A stretch of DNA of 64,000 nucleotides from Dermacentor variabilis (GCF_050947875.1 NC_134572.1:155703105-155767104); one strand, 5' to 3'. Shown: positions 21,040 through 32,270, counted from the first letter of the stretch. Numbers and translations are program-made. Notes: generated by a model from the letters alone, not told the origin.

Positions 21040-22623
21040 AATGTAAGCTACATAAACCGCAGGCTAGCGTTGTAAGCTTTCAAAGAAACTATTTGTAGGA
21101 AAAATGTCTTGCTGACTGCCGGTCATGCGCACAAAGTAAATATCATGTTTTGCCGATAGGTTCCCAAAATATCTAAAGAAAACATTTCAGGCTTGGAATG
21201 TTAAATCCAATTACAGGCTACGTCAAGCCGAGTCGTAATGTGCTTCTTCACAGATGGGTACTTCTGAAAAAAAGTGAAAGGAAAGATAAACTTATGCAGT
21301 ACTTCTGCCGATAGGAAATAGGAGATAATCCAAGTTTCGGTAAAAAAAAACTAAACCATTTTGTTTTTGTTTTTCTAACAGCCTCGAGCAGTGTTTTTAT
21401 GCAGTAGTTCGTTCCTCAAACCTTAAAGCCCTAGTTGAATGCACAAAATGTTTTGGTTCATGCGATAACCTGATAACTCTGGCTTCAAAGATTTTTGTAA
21501 GGGCAGCCAAACTTTTCTCTGAGAACAAGGAAAAGCAAATTGCCAGAGGCATTCTGCTTTTCATACGCTCAATTAGCGTTTCTTGCTCAGCCTTTGCCAA
21601 ATTTTTCATTGATTCAAATCATTTTTTTCTCAAAATTTCTATCCACAATAGCTTTTAACACACAGCAGATTTATTTTGGCGCCAAATAGTTTGCTTGCCT
21701 GTGAGTCAGTACAGAATGTCTTTAGCTTAATTCCATCCTATTGGGCCATCTTGCAAGTGTACAGACGCCGACAGAAAAAGCAACAAAAGAAAATACATCA
21801 TGGCAAAGTTACATACATTATTCGCAATAAAACATGCCGTAAAATACGTCGCTAACACCGAGGAACAATAAAACCATACCATAAAAAATTTTTCGCAAAT
21901 TGTGCGAATGCAGGAAGGCCATGGCTATATATGTTTACACAACCACGTACGATAATCAAAACATGCTTCTGGTGGCGTTTGTGATTTCACGGCACGGAAA
22001 TTTATTCTGGAGGTCGCTAAATGCGAAGAAAGACACCGGAAAAATTGAACCTTTGGATGATTTACAATTCTTATTCTGCGAACATCAGTTATCGGCTGGG
22101 AATGAGCGAAACGTTTCCATGGAGTTCTGCGTTAATTTAATTAAACACGTTGATGGGCCAGTTGACTTTAATCGATGATACAATGTCGAAGCGCGACTGA
22201 ACAAGGACGCAGAAAGAAGCAGACGCACTAGGACAACACTATCTCCCTGCGTCTATTTCTTTCTACGTTCTCGTTGAGTGACGCTTATACATTCTATCAT
22301 TGATAGTTTTATTAGTAAGAGAATGTTGACAAGTTTCTACGGCCAATAAAACTACTATCGATACTTCGTACTGCTATCTACTAATTTGCTATCGCAATAA
22401 ATGCTTCGCCTTTTGGGCAAAACGGCGATATTTATTTTTGAGGTCAATGCGTGAGCATACATTTGGGTACCAGCTCGGAAGGCAAAATAATGTTTTCTTC
22501 GATTCAACTACAAAAAAGTCAATTTTAATGCGAATAGAGCATTGACCGTGAGATCTATATATGTTAAATGTGTTAATAGCGTGAGAAACCACGATCATTG
22601 GAATCTTCGATGACACGTGATGT

Positions 22624-22742
22624 GAGTTAGTGAGTGAGGGAGTAAAGAAACTTTATTGCAGGTCCGGCGAGGACGCGAACTCGTCGCGCAGCCGGCTAGT
22701 CCCACGTCGCGACCGGCAGGTCTAGCCCACCGGCCCGGTCGC
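22624..22742 (-). mobile_element. 119-bp 5'-truncated LINE tail with 12-bp target duplication
   Basis: Inserted into repeat X copy 1 and flanked by GACACGTGATGT at 22612-22623 and 22743-22754. Read on the minus strand it ends with AATAAAGTTTCTTTACTCCC and a CTCA-rich tail, the look of a LINE 3' end with a polyadenylation signal. Copy 2 of repeat X lacks the insertion at the matching place (near 27460), giving an empty-site comparison. Confidence 0.82.
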
Positions 22743-23067
22743 GACACGTGATGTTAGATGTGTAAACTTTTGAAGTAAATTGTAGGTTACAGAAGAAAAT
22801 TACAACTGTTCAATACTGAGTGAGTGCCTACCGCTGTTTTTACATATAAGCGTTTGATGAAGAAACATCGGCTTTAGGAGCTTTCTTCTGCAACTTTTTT
22901 TGAAATTACATTGATTGCTGTCGTGATCTTTCTCGAAGTCAGCCAGAAGCAACTCAGCGACATCTCTGCAAGAATGCTAGGCTGTGCCTGTGTTTCCTCG
23001 GGAACGTCGATCAATTCTGCGGCGCATGCACGCCTGAATTTGTAAATGTTAAAAACAAATTACGACT

Positions 23068-25447
23068 TTGTTCGTGGGAGAAAGCCGTAGAAATCGCGCA
23101 TAAAAATGTTCTCTATGGCAAGTTTATTTCAACTAAAGATATCGAATTATTCCGCCAGTTTAAAGTGTGCCGTAATCGCCTCGATAAAGATATAAAAAAG
23201 GCTAGGCGAGAATATTTTGCAAATTTCTTTGCAGCAGCTGCTGGATGCTCCGATATTATGTGGAAAAGGCTCAGCTCTGTATTAAGGCATCATCCGCCTA
23301 TCAGTAAACTTCTTAAATTAAATATTAATGGTATAGAATTATCTGGGAAGCGGCTTGCATATACATTTAATACATATTTCGCAAGTGCAGGTAGTACGCC
23401 TATGCAACCAAATGATCTTAGTAATATTCCGGTTAATAGCAACACTATTTTTCTTATACCTGTAGATGAAAACGAAGTAATCCACATAATTAAAAATCTA
23501 AACAGCAGCAGTGCTAAAGATATTGACGGCTTACAGATAAAACCTTTAAAATACGTTGTCGATATCCTGGCTCCATGCATTGCACATATTTTCAACCTTT
23601 GTCTCAATCAAGCCATTTTTCCCAGTAAAATGCAAGAAGCACGCATTAGTGTCCTATATAAAAAAGGTGACAAAAATGACATGAGCAACTATCGGCCAAT
23701 ATCAATACTCCCTATGTTCTCGAAGGTACTTGAAAAAATAATTTTAAATCGGCTTATGGATTTTGAGCAAAAACATAAACTTCTAAATGAATGCCAATTT
23801 GGCTTTCGCAAAGGCCTCAGCACGGAGTGTGCCTTACTTGCTCAGAAAGAGTTAATTTCAAGGGCAATTGATGAGGGAAAACTGGTTCTGGGGTTGTTTG
23901 TAGATTTTACAAAAGCATTTGATTGCGTCAATCATTCACTTCTTATTAGGAAACTCACACGTTATGGTTACCGCGGGAAGGCTGCATCCCTCATCACATG
24001 TTATCTAGAACACCGCAAGCAAAGGGTCGGTATTGATGATGAACTCTCTAGTGCACTGCCCGTTTCTTGTGGCGTACCACAAGGCAGTATTTTGGGCCCT
24101 TTCCTCTTTAATTTATATATTAATGATATCATTAGTATCAGTATCAAGGCAAACTATATAATTTACGCCGATGATACTAGCATATTCCTGATAAGAAAGT
24201 CGGCGGATGGATTAGTTGAGGAAGCAAACATAATTCTTCAAAAATTGCATGAATGGACACGTAAAAATTGTCTCAAAATAAACACAAACAAAACAAAAGG
24301 AATAATTTTTCGAAGCAAAAATAAAAGCGTACTAATTAATACGCCTATATTGCTAAATTCAACTCCTATCGATATAGTTCCGTACTTTAAAACTTTAGGT
24401 GTTATCTTTCAAGAAAACTTATCTTGGGATATGCATGTAAATTCCTTGGCGACAAAATTATCTCAAATAATCGGGCTTGTTTACCGTAACCGTCATATAC
24501 TGCCAACAAAAATAATGATGCTGATTTTCAACACACTGTTTCTTTCTAGTCTAAACTACTGTCACTTAGTTTGGGCTACTACCACACAGGGAAATTTGGA
24601 AAAACTTTATGTACTGCAAAACAAATTCCTACGAGTCGTAGAAAATGTTCCAAAATATGTTCATACACGTGAATTTTTTATAAAATACAATGTAATGCCA
24701 ATTACCAGTATGTACGATTATCGACTCTGTAGAGCGTACAAACAAGAAATAAAAAATGGAGCCAGCTTTCTGAGAACACTAGCGGATTTAAAAATCAACA
24801 TTACAGCATATGCGACAAGGTCCAGAGAGTTTTGGAAAGTAGAAACCGTCAGAACGACATACGGAAAACAAACTATTCGTAACAACTTGCCAAGGTTACT
24901 GAATAAATTACACAACGAAACCACTGGATTGGAAAATACCTCTATTAAAGCTCTGTATAGTTATTTCTGCCTGCACTAGATTGTTTCCCTGGCGTTCGCA
25001 AATTTTTTCCTTATCGAAAACAACTAGTCCCATTGTATAGCTTATATTCTTCGTTTTTTCATTTGTTTAGTTTGTATGAGAAATGTTATTGTTACACCTT
25101 GTGTTATGATTATATCTTTCTCACCCTTGTGTTTTTTTTTATTTTTTGAACAGTTGCGATACCGTTGTGCCTATCATTGTTTTTATCCTTATTGGTTAGA
25201 GATGATTTTTACTATGACCTGTTAGAGCACATCTTTCTTTTTTCTTCATTTGCTTCGCATGGTTCGCGATGCTCAATATTGTGTAAAGGACATTTCTAAA
25301 CAATGATGTACTACCTTTGTGCTCGCTAACGCCGCGCAAACGCCAATGCGGGGGCCTGCGGCTTCGTCAAGCTGTCCATGTGGCAGCTTTTTCTGCATGC
25401 TCCTCGCGTCATGTACTGATGCAAAATAAACATCATTGTCATTGTCA
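23068..25447 (+). mobile_element. CR1-like LINE, 5'-truncated, RT frame open
   Basis: Inserted into repeat X copy 1. It lacks the endonuclease but carries an uninterrupted reverse transcriptase, an AT-rich 3' UTR of about 450 bp, and a 3' end with AATAAACATCATTGTC and CATTGT repeats, a tail typical of CR1-group LINEs. The matching sites in repeat X copies 2 and 3 have no LINE and about 60-75 bp more target sequence, so insertion may have come with a small target deletion. The base composition is clearly more AT-rich than the gypsy elements around it. Confidence 0.88.
23165..24979 (+). CDS. CR1-like reverse transcriptase (604 codons, intact frame)
   Basis: The enzyme would copy LINE RNA into DNA at a nicked target. 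Motifs in order: a domain-0 like region, NYRPISILP near residue 170, LFVDFTKAFDCVNHS near residue 245 with the first catalytic aspartate, GVPQGSILGP near residue 300, and YADDTSIF near residue 334 with both catalytic aspartates. A thumb with TLGVIF follows near residue 410. The C-terminal part resembles CR1/L2-group proteins. The frame given starts at GTG, but it stays open upstream to the insertion edge at about 23068 (SWEKAVEIAHKNVLYGKF), so this is the 3' part of a larger ORF2 and the start is not natural. There are no stops or frameshifts over 1.8 kb, unlike every other polymerase in the window. Without its endonuclease it is unlikely to be mobile. Confidence 0.88.
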   Translation: MCRNRLDKDIKKARREYFANFFAAAAGCSDIMWKRLSSVLRHHPPISKLLKLNINGIELSGKRLAYTFNTYFASAGSTPMQPNDLSNIPVNSNTIFLIPVDENEVIHIIKNLNSSSAKDIDGLQIKPLKYVVDILAPCIAHIFNLCLNQAIFPSKMQEARISVLYKKGDKNDMSNYRPISILPMFSKVLEKIILNRLMDFEQKHKLLNECQFGFRKGLSTECALLAQKELISRAIDEGKLVLGLFVDFTKAFDCVNHSLLIRKLTRYGYRGKAASLITCYLEHRKQRVGIDDELSSALPVSCGVPQGSILGPFLFNLYINDIISISIKANYIIYADDTSIFLIRKSADGLVEEANIILQKLHEWTRKNCLKINTNKTKGIIFRSKNKSVLINTPILLNSTPIDIVPYFKTLGVIFQENLSWDMHVNSLATKLSQIIGLVYRNRHILPTKIMMLIFNTLFLSSLNYCHLVWATTTQGNLEKLYVLQNKFLRVVENVPKYVHTREFFIKYNVMPITSMYDYRLCRAYKQEIKNGASFLRTLADLKINITAYATRSREFWKVETVRTTYGKQTIRNNLPRLLNKLHNETTGLENTSIKALYSYFCLH

Positions 25448-26180
25448 TCTTAGTTCCTTTATTTCGTATCATCATTGCATCTGTACAGAGTGCATTATAA
25501 TAAAGGGCGTACCTTACGGTACGAAAGAAAGAAGACACAATGAAAGTTATAAAAACAAAACAAAAATTAAATATCAGTGTCAGGGCCAGTCATACCACAC
25601 GTGTCAGTCTAAATAAAAACATACAAGATGAGAAGTGGAGTGGACGTACGTCAACACTTCGCCATCATGACTGTGCTTCACGCAAATGTCGCCTCAGCAA
25701 GGTGGCAAATCTACAACTCCATGCGGTAACAAAAGTATTGTCTAAGCTGTTCCACTAACGTAGTGTATTGAAAAAAATTGCTGGCTCTGTTGTAACCTAG
25801 ACTAGATGTAAGCATGAATGGTCAACCGGCAAAGCAGTTTTGCTGGACATGATACCAGCCACAATCTTCAAATGTATGTAGTGCATGTTCGCCACGGCAC
25901 ACCCCACCACACCGCACCGCACCGAACCACGCCATTCTTTGCACTGGTCCATATAGACGCTGGCCAGCTTGAAGAAGAAAACTGGCTGAAGGGGGCACGA
26001 CAGGCAGCCAAATACGGCAAGGAAACAGAGTACACTTACCCAGCTACAAGGAAATCTGCTGAAGCAGACGCCCGGCAGCGTGGCGCCATCTCTCGATGTG
26101 ACTCAAAACCCGCACTGCGGAAATCATGGACCGCTGGCGTTCAACACAGGCAAGCTTGTCTCAGCGCCAACAGATGACAA

Positions 26181-26388
26181 TGAAGTATATGGTGCCCTGC
26201 ATCGGCTTTTTGAACGTCATTACTGTTAATGACAAACCTTTAGCGCACTAGAAGTTACAGATTCAGTGATATTGTGAACAACCATTACGATGAACGTGAA
26301 AGCAATATTTTGTGTAACTTGTTTGGGCAGCAACTAGCGTATGCAGTGCGGTCCTGTACAAAGAGCTGGAGCCATAGACCTCATTTTC
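26181..26388. other. Spacer between inverted repeat X copies
   Basis: About 200 bp between the ends of repeat X copy 1 and copy 2, with no gene. Confidence 0.5.
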
Positions 26389-26721
26389 TTAATTTTGGCC
26401 GTGAGTTTCATGAGTTGCGCGGGGTGGGTTTTGCGCCACCACGAGAGATTGCGCCATGCTTCGCGGCGCCTGCTGCAGCGGATTTTCTTTTAGCTGGGCA
26501 TTATCCTCTGTCTCCTTGGCCTTTTTGGCTTCCTGTCGTGTCACCTTCAGCTGGTTTTCTTGTTCAAGCTGGGCAGCCTCCATATGGACCAGTGCACAGT
26601 ATGGCGTGGTGCGCAGCAGTGCGGTCTGGTATGGTGGGTTGTACTGGTGCGAAAATGCACTACAACATTTCAAGACTGTGGCTGGTATCATCTCCAACCA
26701 ATCTGCTTTGCCGTTTGCCAT
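26389..26721 (-). pseudogene. Unrecognised 110-codon frame in repeat X copy 2
   Basis: Frame of 110 codons in the part of repeat X shared with copy 1 (partner near 25830-26170). It begins MANGKADWLEMIPATV and has a glutamine/lysine/glutamate-rich middle (QLEQENQLKVTRQEAKKAKE) that could form a short coiled coil. The copy 1 partner is shifted and differs in length but keeps TTPFFALVHIDAGQLEEEN, matching TTPYCALVHMEAAQLEQEN here. I do not recognise the family. It may be a small duplicated coding exon or chance openness in a repeat. Confidence 0.35.
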
Positions 26722-27740
26722 TTCATGCTTACATCTGCTCTAGGTTACGAGGGAGCCAGCAATTATTTTTCCACACTCAATATTTCAGTGGAACAACTTA
26801 GCTAATATTTTTACCACGTCGAGTTAGAGGTTTGCCATCTTAGTGAGGCGACATTTGCGTTAAACGAAGTCATACTGCACAAGTGTTGTCGTGCAGCCTC
26901 TCCATTTCTCATCTTGCGTTATTCTACTTCCACTGACACGTGTCATGTGACTGGTACTGACGCTGATTTTGAATTTTCGTTTCGTTTTATAACTATTATT
27001 GTGTTATTTTCTGTTTGTCCCCAGGGTACCCCCGTTATGGTAATGCGCTCTGCACGCACGCAATGATGATAAGAAATAAATAAGCAGATATAGAAATTCA
27101 ATCCACAAACTGTTTCAAGAGCCTGCTCCAGTAAAAAAGTGTTGTTTTCGATTTTTACAAATTCAGGCATGAATGCACAGCAGAACTGATCGGCGTTACC
27201 GAAGAAACACGGGCGTAGCCTAGCATTTTCGCTGAGACGTCTCTGAGCTGCTTCTAGCTGACTTGGGAAAGGAGCAATGTAAATGAATGTAAGAGCAAAA
27301 TCAATGTAATTTTATAAAGTTCCTAAACAAGTTCCTAAAGCCGATGTTTCTGCATCGAACGCTTACGTGTAAAACAGTGATAGACCGGCAATCAATATTG
27401 AGCAGTGGTAATTTTCTGCAATAACCTACACTACCAGTTATAGCTTTCACATATCCTAACCTCACGTGTTACCAAAGAAACCAATGATCGTGCTTGTTCA
27501 GGCTATTCACGCGCTGATCATATATAGGTCTTACCCTTAACGTGATAATCGCATTAAAATTGAGTTTTTTGTAGTCGCATTGACGAAAACATTATTGTGC
27601 CTTCTGACCTGGTAGTCAAATGCAGGTTCACACATTGGTCTTAAAAAATGTACACAGGATGTCGACACCAAACATTGCGAAAGCTATCCAAAAACACGAA
27701 TATAAATATGCGTATATGTCGTCACAAGGTCCGTATGGGC
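26390..27740 (-). repeat. Repeat X copy 2 (inverted, lacks LINE insertions)
   Basis: Reverse-complement partner of copy 1 from about 22390 to 26180. It contains the same AAATTACATTGATT and GCCTGAATTTGTAAA landmarks and an AAATCGAAAACAAC segment at the place where copy 1 carries the CR1-like LINE. It is truncated at the end corresponding to 21040-22390 of copy 1. An RTE fragment follows after about 27755. Confidence 0.72.
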
Positions 27741-27755
27741 GGCCAACTGCAACCG

Positions 27756-27766
27756 GTATTATCATG

Positions 27767-27804
<38 letters not shown>

Positions 27805-29195
27805 GCTGGCTGCGCCCACTGCAGGGCAAAGGCCTCTCCCATACTTGTCCAAGTACCCCAGTCATGTGCTAATTGTGGCCATGTTGTCCCTGCAAACTCA
27901 ATCTCATCCGTCCACCTAACTTTCTCCCGCCCCAACTATGCTTCCATTCTCTTGGAATCCAGTCCGTAACCGTTATTAACCACCGGTTGTATTCCCTCCT
28001 CATTACATGCCCTGCCCATGGCCATTTCTTTTCTTGATTTCTACAAGGATGTTATTAACTCGCGTTTTTTCTCTCACCCAGTCTGCTCTCTTTTAATCCC
28101 CCACTTTACGTTACACCCATCATTCTTCTTTGCATAGCTCCTTGCGTCGTCGTCAATTTAAGTAGATCCCTTTTCGTAAGCCTCCAGGTTTCTGCCCCGC
28201 AAATAAGTAGTTCTAAGCCAGAGCTGTTATACACTTTTCTCGTCAGGGGTAATCGCCAACTGCTGTTCATGATCTGAGAATGCCTGACAAACGCACCCCA
28301 GCCCATTCTTATTCGTCTGATTATTTCAGTCTCATGATCCAGATCCGCGGTCACTACCTGCCCTAAGTAGATGTATTTCCTTACCACTTCCATTGCTTTG
28401 CTACCTACCGTAAACTGCTGTTCACTTCCGGGTCTGTTAAACATTATTTTATGTTTCTGCAGATTATTTTTGGACCCATCCTTCTGCTTTGCCTCTCCAG
28501 GTCAGTGAGCATGCCTTGTAATGGCTCCCCTGAGTTACTAAGCAAAGAAATATCATCAGCGAATCTCAAGTTACTAAGGTATTCTCCATAAACTCTTATT
28601 CCCAATTCTTCCCAATCCGCGTCTCTGAATACCTCCTGTACACACGCTGTGAATAGCATTGGAATGATCGTATGTCCCTGCCAGACGCCTTTATTTATTT
28701 GGATTTTGTTTCTTTATGGAGGACTACGATGGCTGCGAAGCCGCTATAGATATCTTTCAGTATTTTCGCATGCTGCTCGTCTTCACCTTAATTCCGTATT
28801 GCCTGCATGACTGGTGAGGTTTCGACTGAATGAAACGCCTTCTCGTAATGAATGAAAGCTATATATAAGGGTTCGTTGTATGCAGCACATTTCTCTATCA
28901 CCTGGTTTATAGTGTGAATGGGCGCCGGACTCCGTCAAGCTGCTTCAAGGCAGCTTTTTGTCCCCGGCCTTTCTCTCTTGGAGAAATAAATGAATCTTGA
29001 ATCTTGAATCTTGAATATGGTGCATTGTTGAGCAGCCTGTCTGTTCCTTAGGTTCACAGAAGTCTAAGGTGTTCCTGATTCTAATTGCGATTACCTTAGT
29101 AAATGCGTTGTAGACAACGGACAATAAGTTGATCGGTATATAGTTTTTCAAGTATTTGGCGTCCCATTTCTTATGGGGTAAGATTCCCGGTACAG
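27756..29195 (-). mobile_element. RTE-type LINE copy D (fragment with ATC tail)
   Basis: Minus-strand RTE fragment. Its 3' tail is an unusually clean ATC/CAT run of about 40 bp (27760-27802). The RT thumb and C-terminus are in frame 28444-28106 (QIMNSSWRLPLTRKVY), and the palm LRFADDISLLS is in 28659-28444 with both aspartates. A 97-bp CR1-group LINE tail interrupts it at 28920-29016. The 5' edge is at the AC/TA microsatellite near 29196, so the endonuclease and the start of RT are missing. Confidence 0.86.
28920..29016 (+). mobile_element. CR1-group LINE 3' end inserted in RTE copy D
   Basis: About 97 bp: a GTCAAGCTGCTTCAAGGCAG segment similar to the 3' UTR of the CR1-like LINE near 25360-25395, then AATAAATGAATC and three TTGAATC units. 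The direct word TGAAT at both edges is compatible with a short target duplication or tail slippage. Confidence 0.75.
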
Positions 29196-29200
29196 AGGGT

Positions 29201-29229
29201 GCAACACACACACACACACACACACACAC

Positions 29230-29322
<93 letters not shown>
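29201..29322. repeat. AC/TA compound microsatellite
   Basis: About 28 bases of AC followed by roughly 95 bases of TA dinucleotides. All open frames over it (YIYIYI and HTHTHT strings) are artefacts. It lies exactly at the truncated edge of RTE copy D. Confidence 0.97.
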
Positions 29323-29325
<3 letters not shown>

Positions 29326-30725
29326 GATCTGTTATTGCACATTTCAGTAGAATGCTAGGGCTCAATGATTTTACGCCGCCGCTTCTACTGAGTGCAGTTC
29401 GCGTGTCCATTACCATATTGTCAAGTGCAGCTTTGTGTGCACAAGCGCTCTCATTCCTACAGCTTGCATGATTTGCTCGCGAATACGGATGTTCTCATAT
29501 CAAAAATACTGAATTCTGGCTGTTTCGTGCCGAACAGCGCGGCCACTACTATTACAAGTGAAACGTCCGTTAAACCTGAAGTGGGAAAATTCCCGTTGTT
29601 CACCGGAAGCTTTTGCTGGCTTTTTTTTAATGACACATTCGCCGTATTTTACATGCAGTCCCTACGTATAATGAGGAAATGTTTTTACAATGTATTAGAA
29701 GTGTTTGAAGGTGTGTCTGTTCAAATAAAAACCGTAAACTGCCTAAAATAAACATCGGAGTGTTTCTTCCCATTTCAGGAGGTGTCATTCTCTAAGATTT
29801 AGTCCATTATATCATATGCGCTGTATCCTGTGCATAGAAAGCCATCAACGTATGACAGAAGGGAATATGTGGAGCTTTGTGGTCACATTGATTGTTCTTC
29901 GTGAAGCGATGCGGAAATAATATTGAAATAAACATCATACGTGCGTTACTCTACAGTTGACGCCTCTGCATTTGTACACTCCCTTACTTCCTGCGTTCTT
30001 TCTTTTCACGAATAATTGTGATAAAATTAATACTTGGAAAAGCACAAGTTGCACTAAATTTCGTGGTTTGTCATAGCAACGTTAATGGCTATTCCAGACA
30101 CTGTATTTGAACATAGTGAATGAAATTGCATAGAAATTCTGCATGAGAGTCGTACCTTCTCGGCCGCCGCAGAGAAGTTATGACCTTGTGTTGCAAATGC
30201 GCATTTTATTAGAACCACACCCTTTTTGTCGCTTACAAAAGTATTTAAATTTTGACGATGCTTCGAAAAATTATATTATAAATAATCCTTATTCTGTGAG
30301 ATTTGTGAATTTTGGTGAATTTCGAGAAATGGCACAGAGGGCTGCGTCGAAAAAGATTCCGTATGATTTAGGAATAAAGTGTAGTGTACAATGTAGTGAT
30401 GAGTGAATAAATAGTGCGTGCTAAGTAACGTCAGTGCTTTATAATTTTGACTAATCTAGTTCTTCAGGTTAGGTCTCGGTGAGAGAAAACGTGGGCACTT
30501 CTAGCACGGCGTCAAATTTTATTTTGTTTAACTTGACTGTATTGATGACAGGGAGGTCGTGTCCTCACCAGGTACACCATTCATCCCTGTCTTTCGTTAC
30601 ATGGTTATGCATTAATTTCATCATAACCAGGTTAACAATTCAGCGGGCGAGTATGTATCTATATTGGTTTCAAGACAGTACGTTTCTTTGTGCGTCTCGG
30701 TTTGTTAGTGGGTGCTTTCGTGAAA
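29323..30725. other. Unassigned DNA
   Basis: No gene is supported. Frames at 29392-29751 and 30143-30406 have no recognisable domain. The latter (87 codons) is the better of the two in composition but has no start context or motif. The stretch ends at the gypsy B target duplication. Confidence 0.5.
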
Positions 30726-30729
30726 ATAC

Positions 30730-31151
30730 TGACAAGTGTACTTGTCTTTATTGGGGAACAGGTTTCACCGCCTAAAAGATGTTATCTCACAGCGGAGGAC
30801 GCGCTTGCATGTTTCGGAAGTTTCTGGAATGTGATCGATGGTTCCATCCGCTGTCTGTTATCGCCGAACCTTGTGTAATCTGATTGCATGTATGCGCGAC
30901 GCGAATGGCGTAGAACTTTATGGAAGGCATGCGGGTCTCAGCGATTACTCTCGAACATTCGACTACTGATCTGTAAAAGCCGACACGCTTGACCCGCTGA
31001 TCAGATTTCGACGACCGCCGATCGTGTTCGCCGGTACAGTTCTTCTTTGAGTATAGCTTTTCTTTTTTTGAGGGCACAAGTTCACCCAATATAACGCTAG
31101 TTTCGTTAATCACAGTTTTTCTGCCTTCTTTGCCGTCACTACAACATGACA
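30730..31151 (+). repeat. 5' LTR of gypsy B
   Basis: 422 bp. By eye it differs from the 3' LTR at about 40 positions, including small indels, roughly one in ten. Since LTRs are identical at insertion, this points to an old insertion. The TATA-like word in the 3' LTR (CTATAAAAG near 36518) is CTGTAAAAG here. Confidence 0.9.
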
Positions 31152-31153
31152 TC

Positions 31154-31165
31154 TGGTGGAGGTGC
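31154..31165 (+). promoter_or_regulatory. Primer-binding site of gypsy B
   Basis: TGGTGGAGGTGC, two bases after the LTR end, at the normal place for tRNA priming. The complementary tRNA 3' end would read GCACCTCCACCA in DNA letters. Confidence 0.65.
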
Positions 31166-32270
31166 TAGTGCGTTCATGTACCGAACGACCCCACCAAGCC
31201 GCGATCCAAACCCGAAACCTGAAGACAAAACCAACATCGCCCAAGACCAGCATGCTAGCCGCAGACTCCAAAGACTGCCCCGAGCATAGACTTCTACCTG
31301 AGACGACAAAGAAGATCGTGGTCAAACCAACCCTAATCGCTGCCCTAGCGTCCCCCGTTATCCTACAGCAACCTCGGGATCCACCGACCTTCCATGGAGA
31401 AGCAACTGAAGACCCGGAATCCTGGATGAAGACCTACGAACGAATCGCAACTTTCAACAACTGAGACTCCGAACGAATCGCGACTTACAACAACTGGGCA
31501 TCCGACGACAAGCTGCGGCACGTATACTTTGCCTTAAATGACGCCACCAGAACGTGGTTTGAAAAGTTTGACAACATGCGACCTCTTCCTCAGTGGCTTG
31601 TTGCGCACCTTTATGAGCATCGTGCGCAAGGAAAGGGTCGCTGGACGCCTGAGCGCAGCTACCTAACGAGAACGTTGCCATCTTCACGGAAGAATTGAAC
31701 AGTCTGTTCAACCAGGCCGACCTGGATATGCCCGAGGAGAAGAAAGTCCGCCTTGTCATGCGGGGTGTGAAGGAAGAACTTTTCAGCGCAGTGGTACGAA
31801 GCCCACCGAAGACGGTAGAATTCCTTCGCGAGACCACCAGCATCGAGAAGACACTCGTAATGCGGAACCGGCAATTCAACCGCCGCACGGCCTCTACCAA
31901 TTACACAGGAATTCAATCACTGGCCACCGACGATCTGCGCGAGACTATCAGAGTGGTCGTACGGGAAGAGCTGCAAACGTTGTACACCAGGTCGCAGCCT
32001 CCAGTAGCCTCAATCGCCGACATTGTCAAAGATGAGCATGAACCATCGCTTGGAGTTCGCGAGCTGCAACCAGAATCACCGCAGCCCCAGCCGGAAGCGG
32101 TGACCAACGCCGCCATCGCCCGCCGTCAAGGCCCCCCTCCACGACCACGCCAGGGTCCTATCACCAGGCCGCTACCTGTCGCCGCAGCGCCGACCACACA
32201 CTGGCCCAGCCAGGGGCGGTCTGCGAGCTCATATCCGGAAAACTAAAAGCAGCAACCGATGCAGGTGCGG
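31156..32270 (+). pseudogene. Gypsy B gag
   Basis: Frame 31156-31464 has PTFHGEATEDPESWMKTYER, typical of the start of gypsy capsid. It is cut by a stop and by a roughly 33-bp tandem duplication (31438-31500). LRHVYFALNDATRTWFEKF follows in the next frame, and 31695-32246 (183 codons) covers the capsid C-terminus and a proline-rich tail. I see no CCHC zinc knuckle, which this group normally has, so that part is probably deleted near 32210. Confidence 0.82.

Larger units (their letters stand above)
21040..26180 (+). repeat. Repeat X copy 1, interrupted by two LINE insertions
   Basis: An unclassified repeat of about 2.6 kb once its insertions are removed. Blocks 21040-23067 and 25448-26180 match in order the third copy (43800-46800). 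The part from about 22390 on matches, in inverse orientation, copy 2 (26390-27740). Landmarks shared by all three are AAATTACATTGATT, GCCTGAATTTGTAAA and CACGTGTCAG-like words. No polymerase, transposase or terminal repeats are seen. It could be a non-autonomous element, an old duplicated locus or a decayed large transposon. Confidence 0.7.

Noticed and set aside
29148..29471. Frames of repeated YI, TH or VC residues
   Set aside because: They are translations of the AC/TA microsatellite.
31454..31900. 148-codon minus frame
   Set aside because: Antisense shadow of gypsy B gag.
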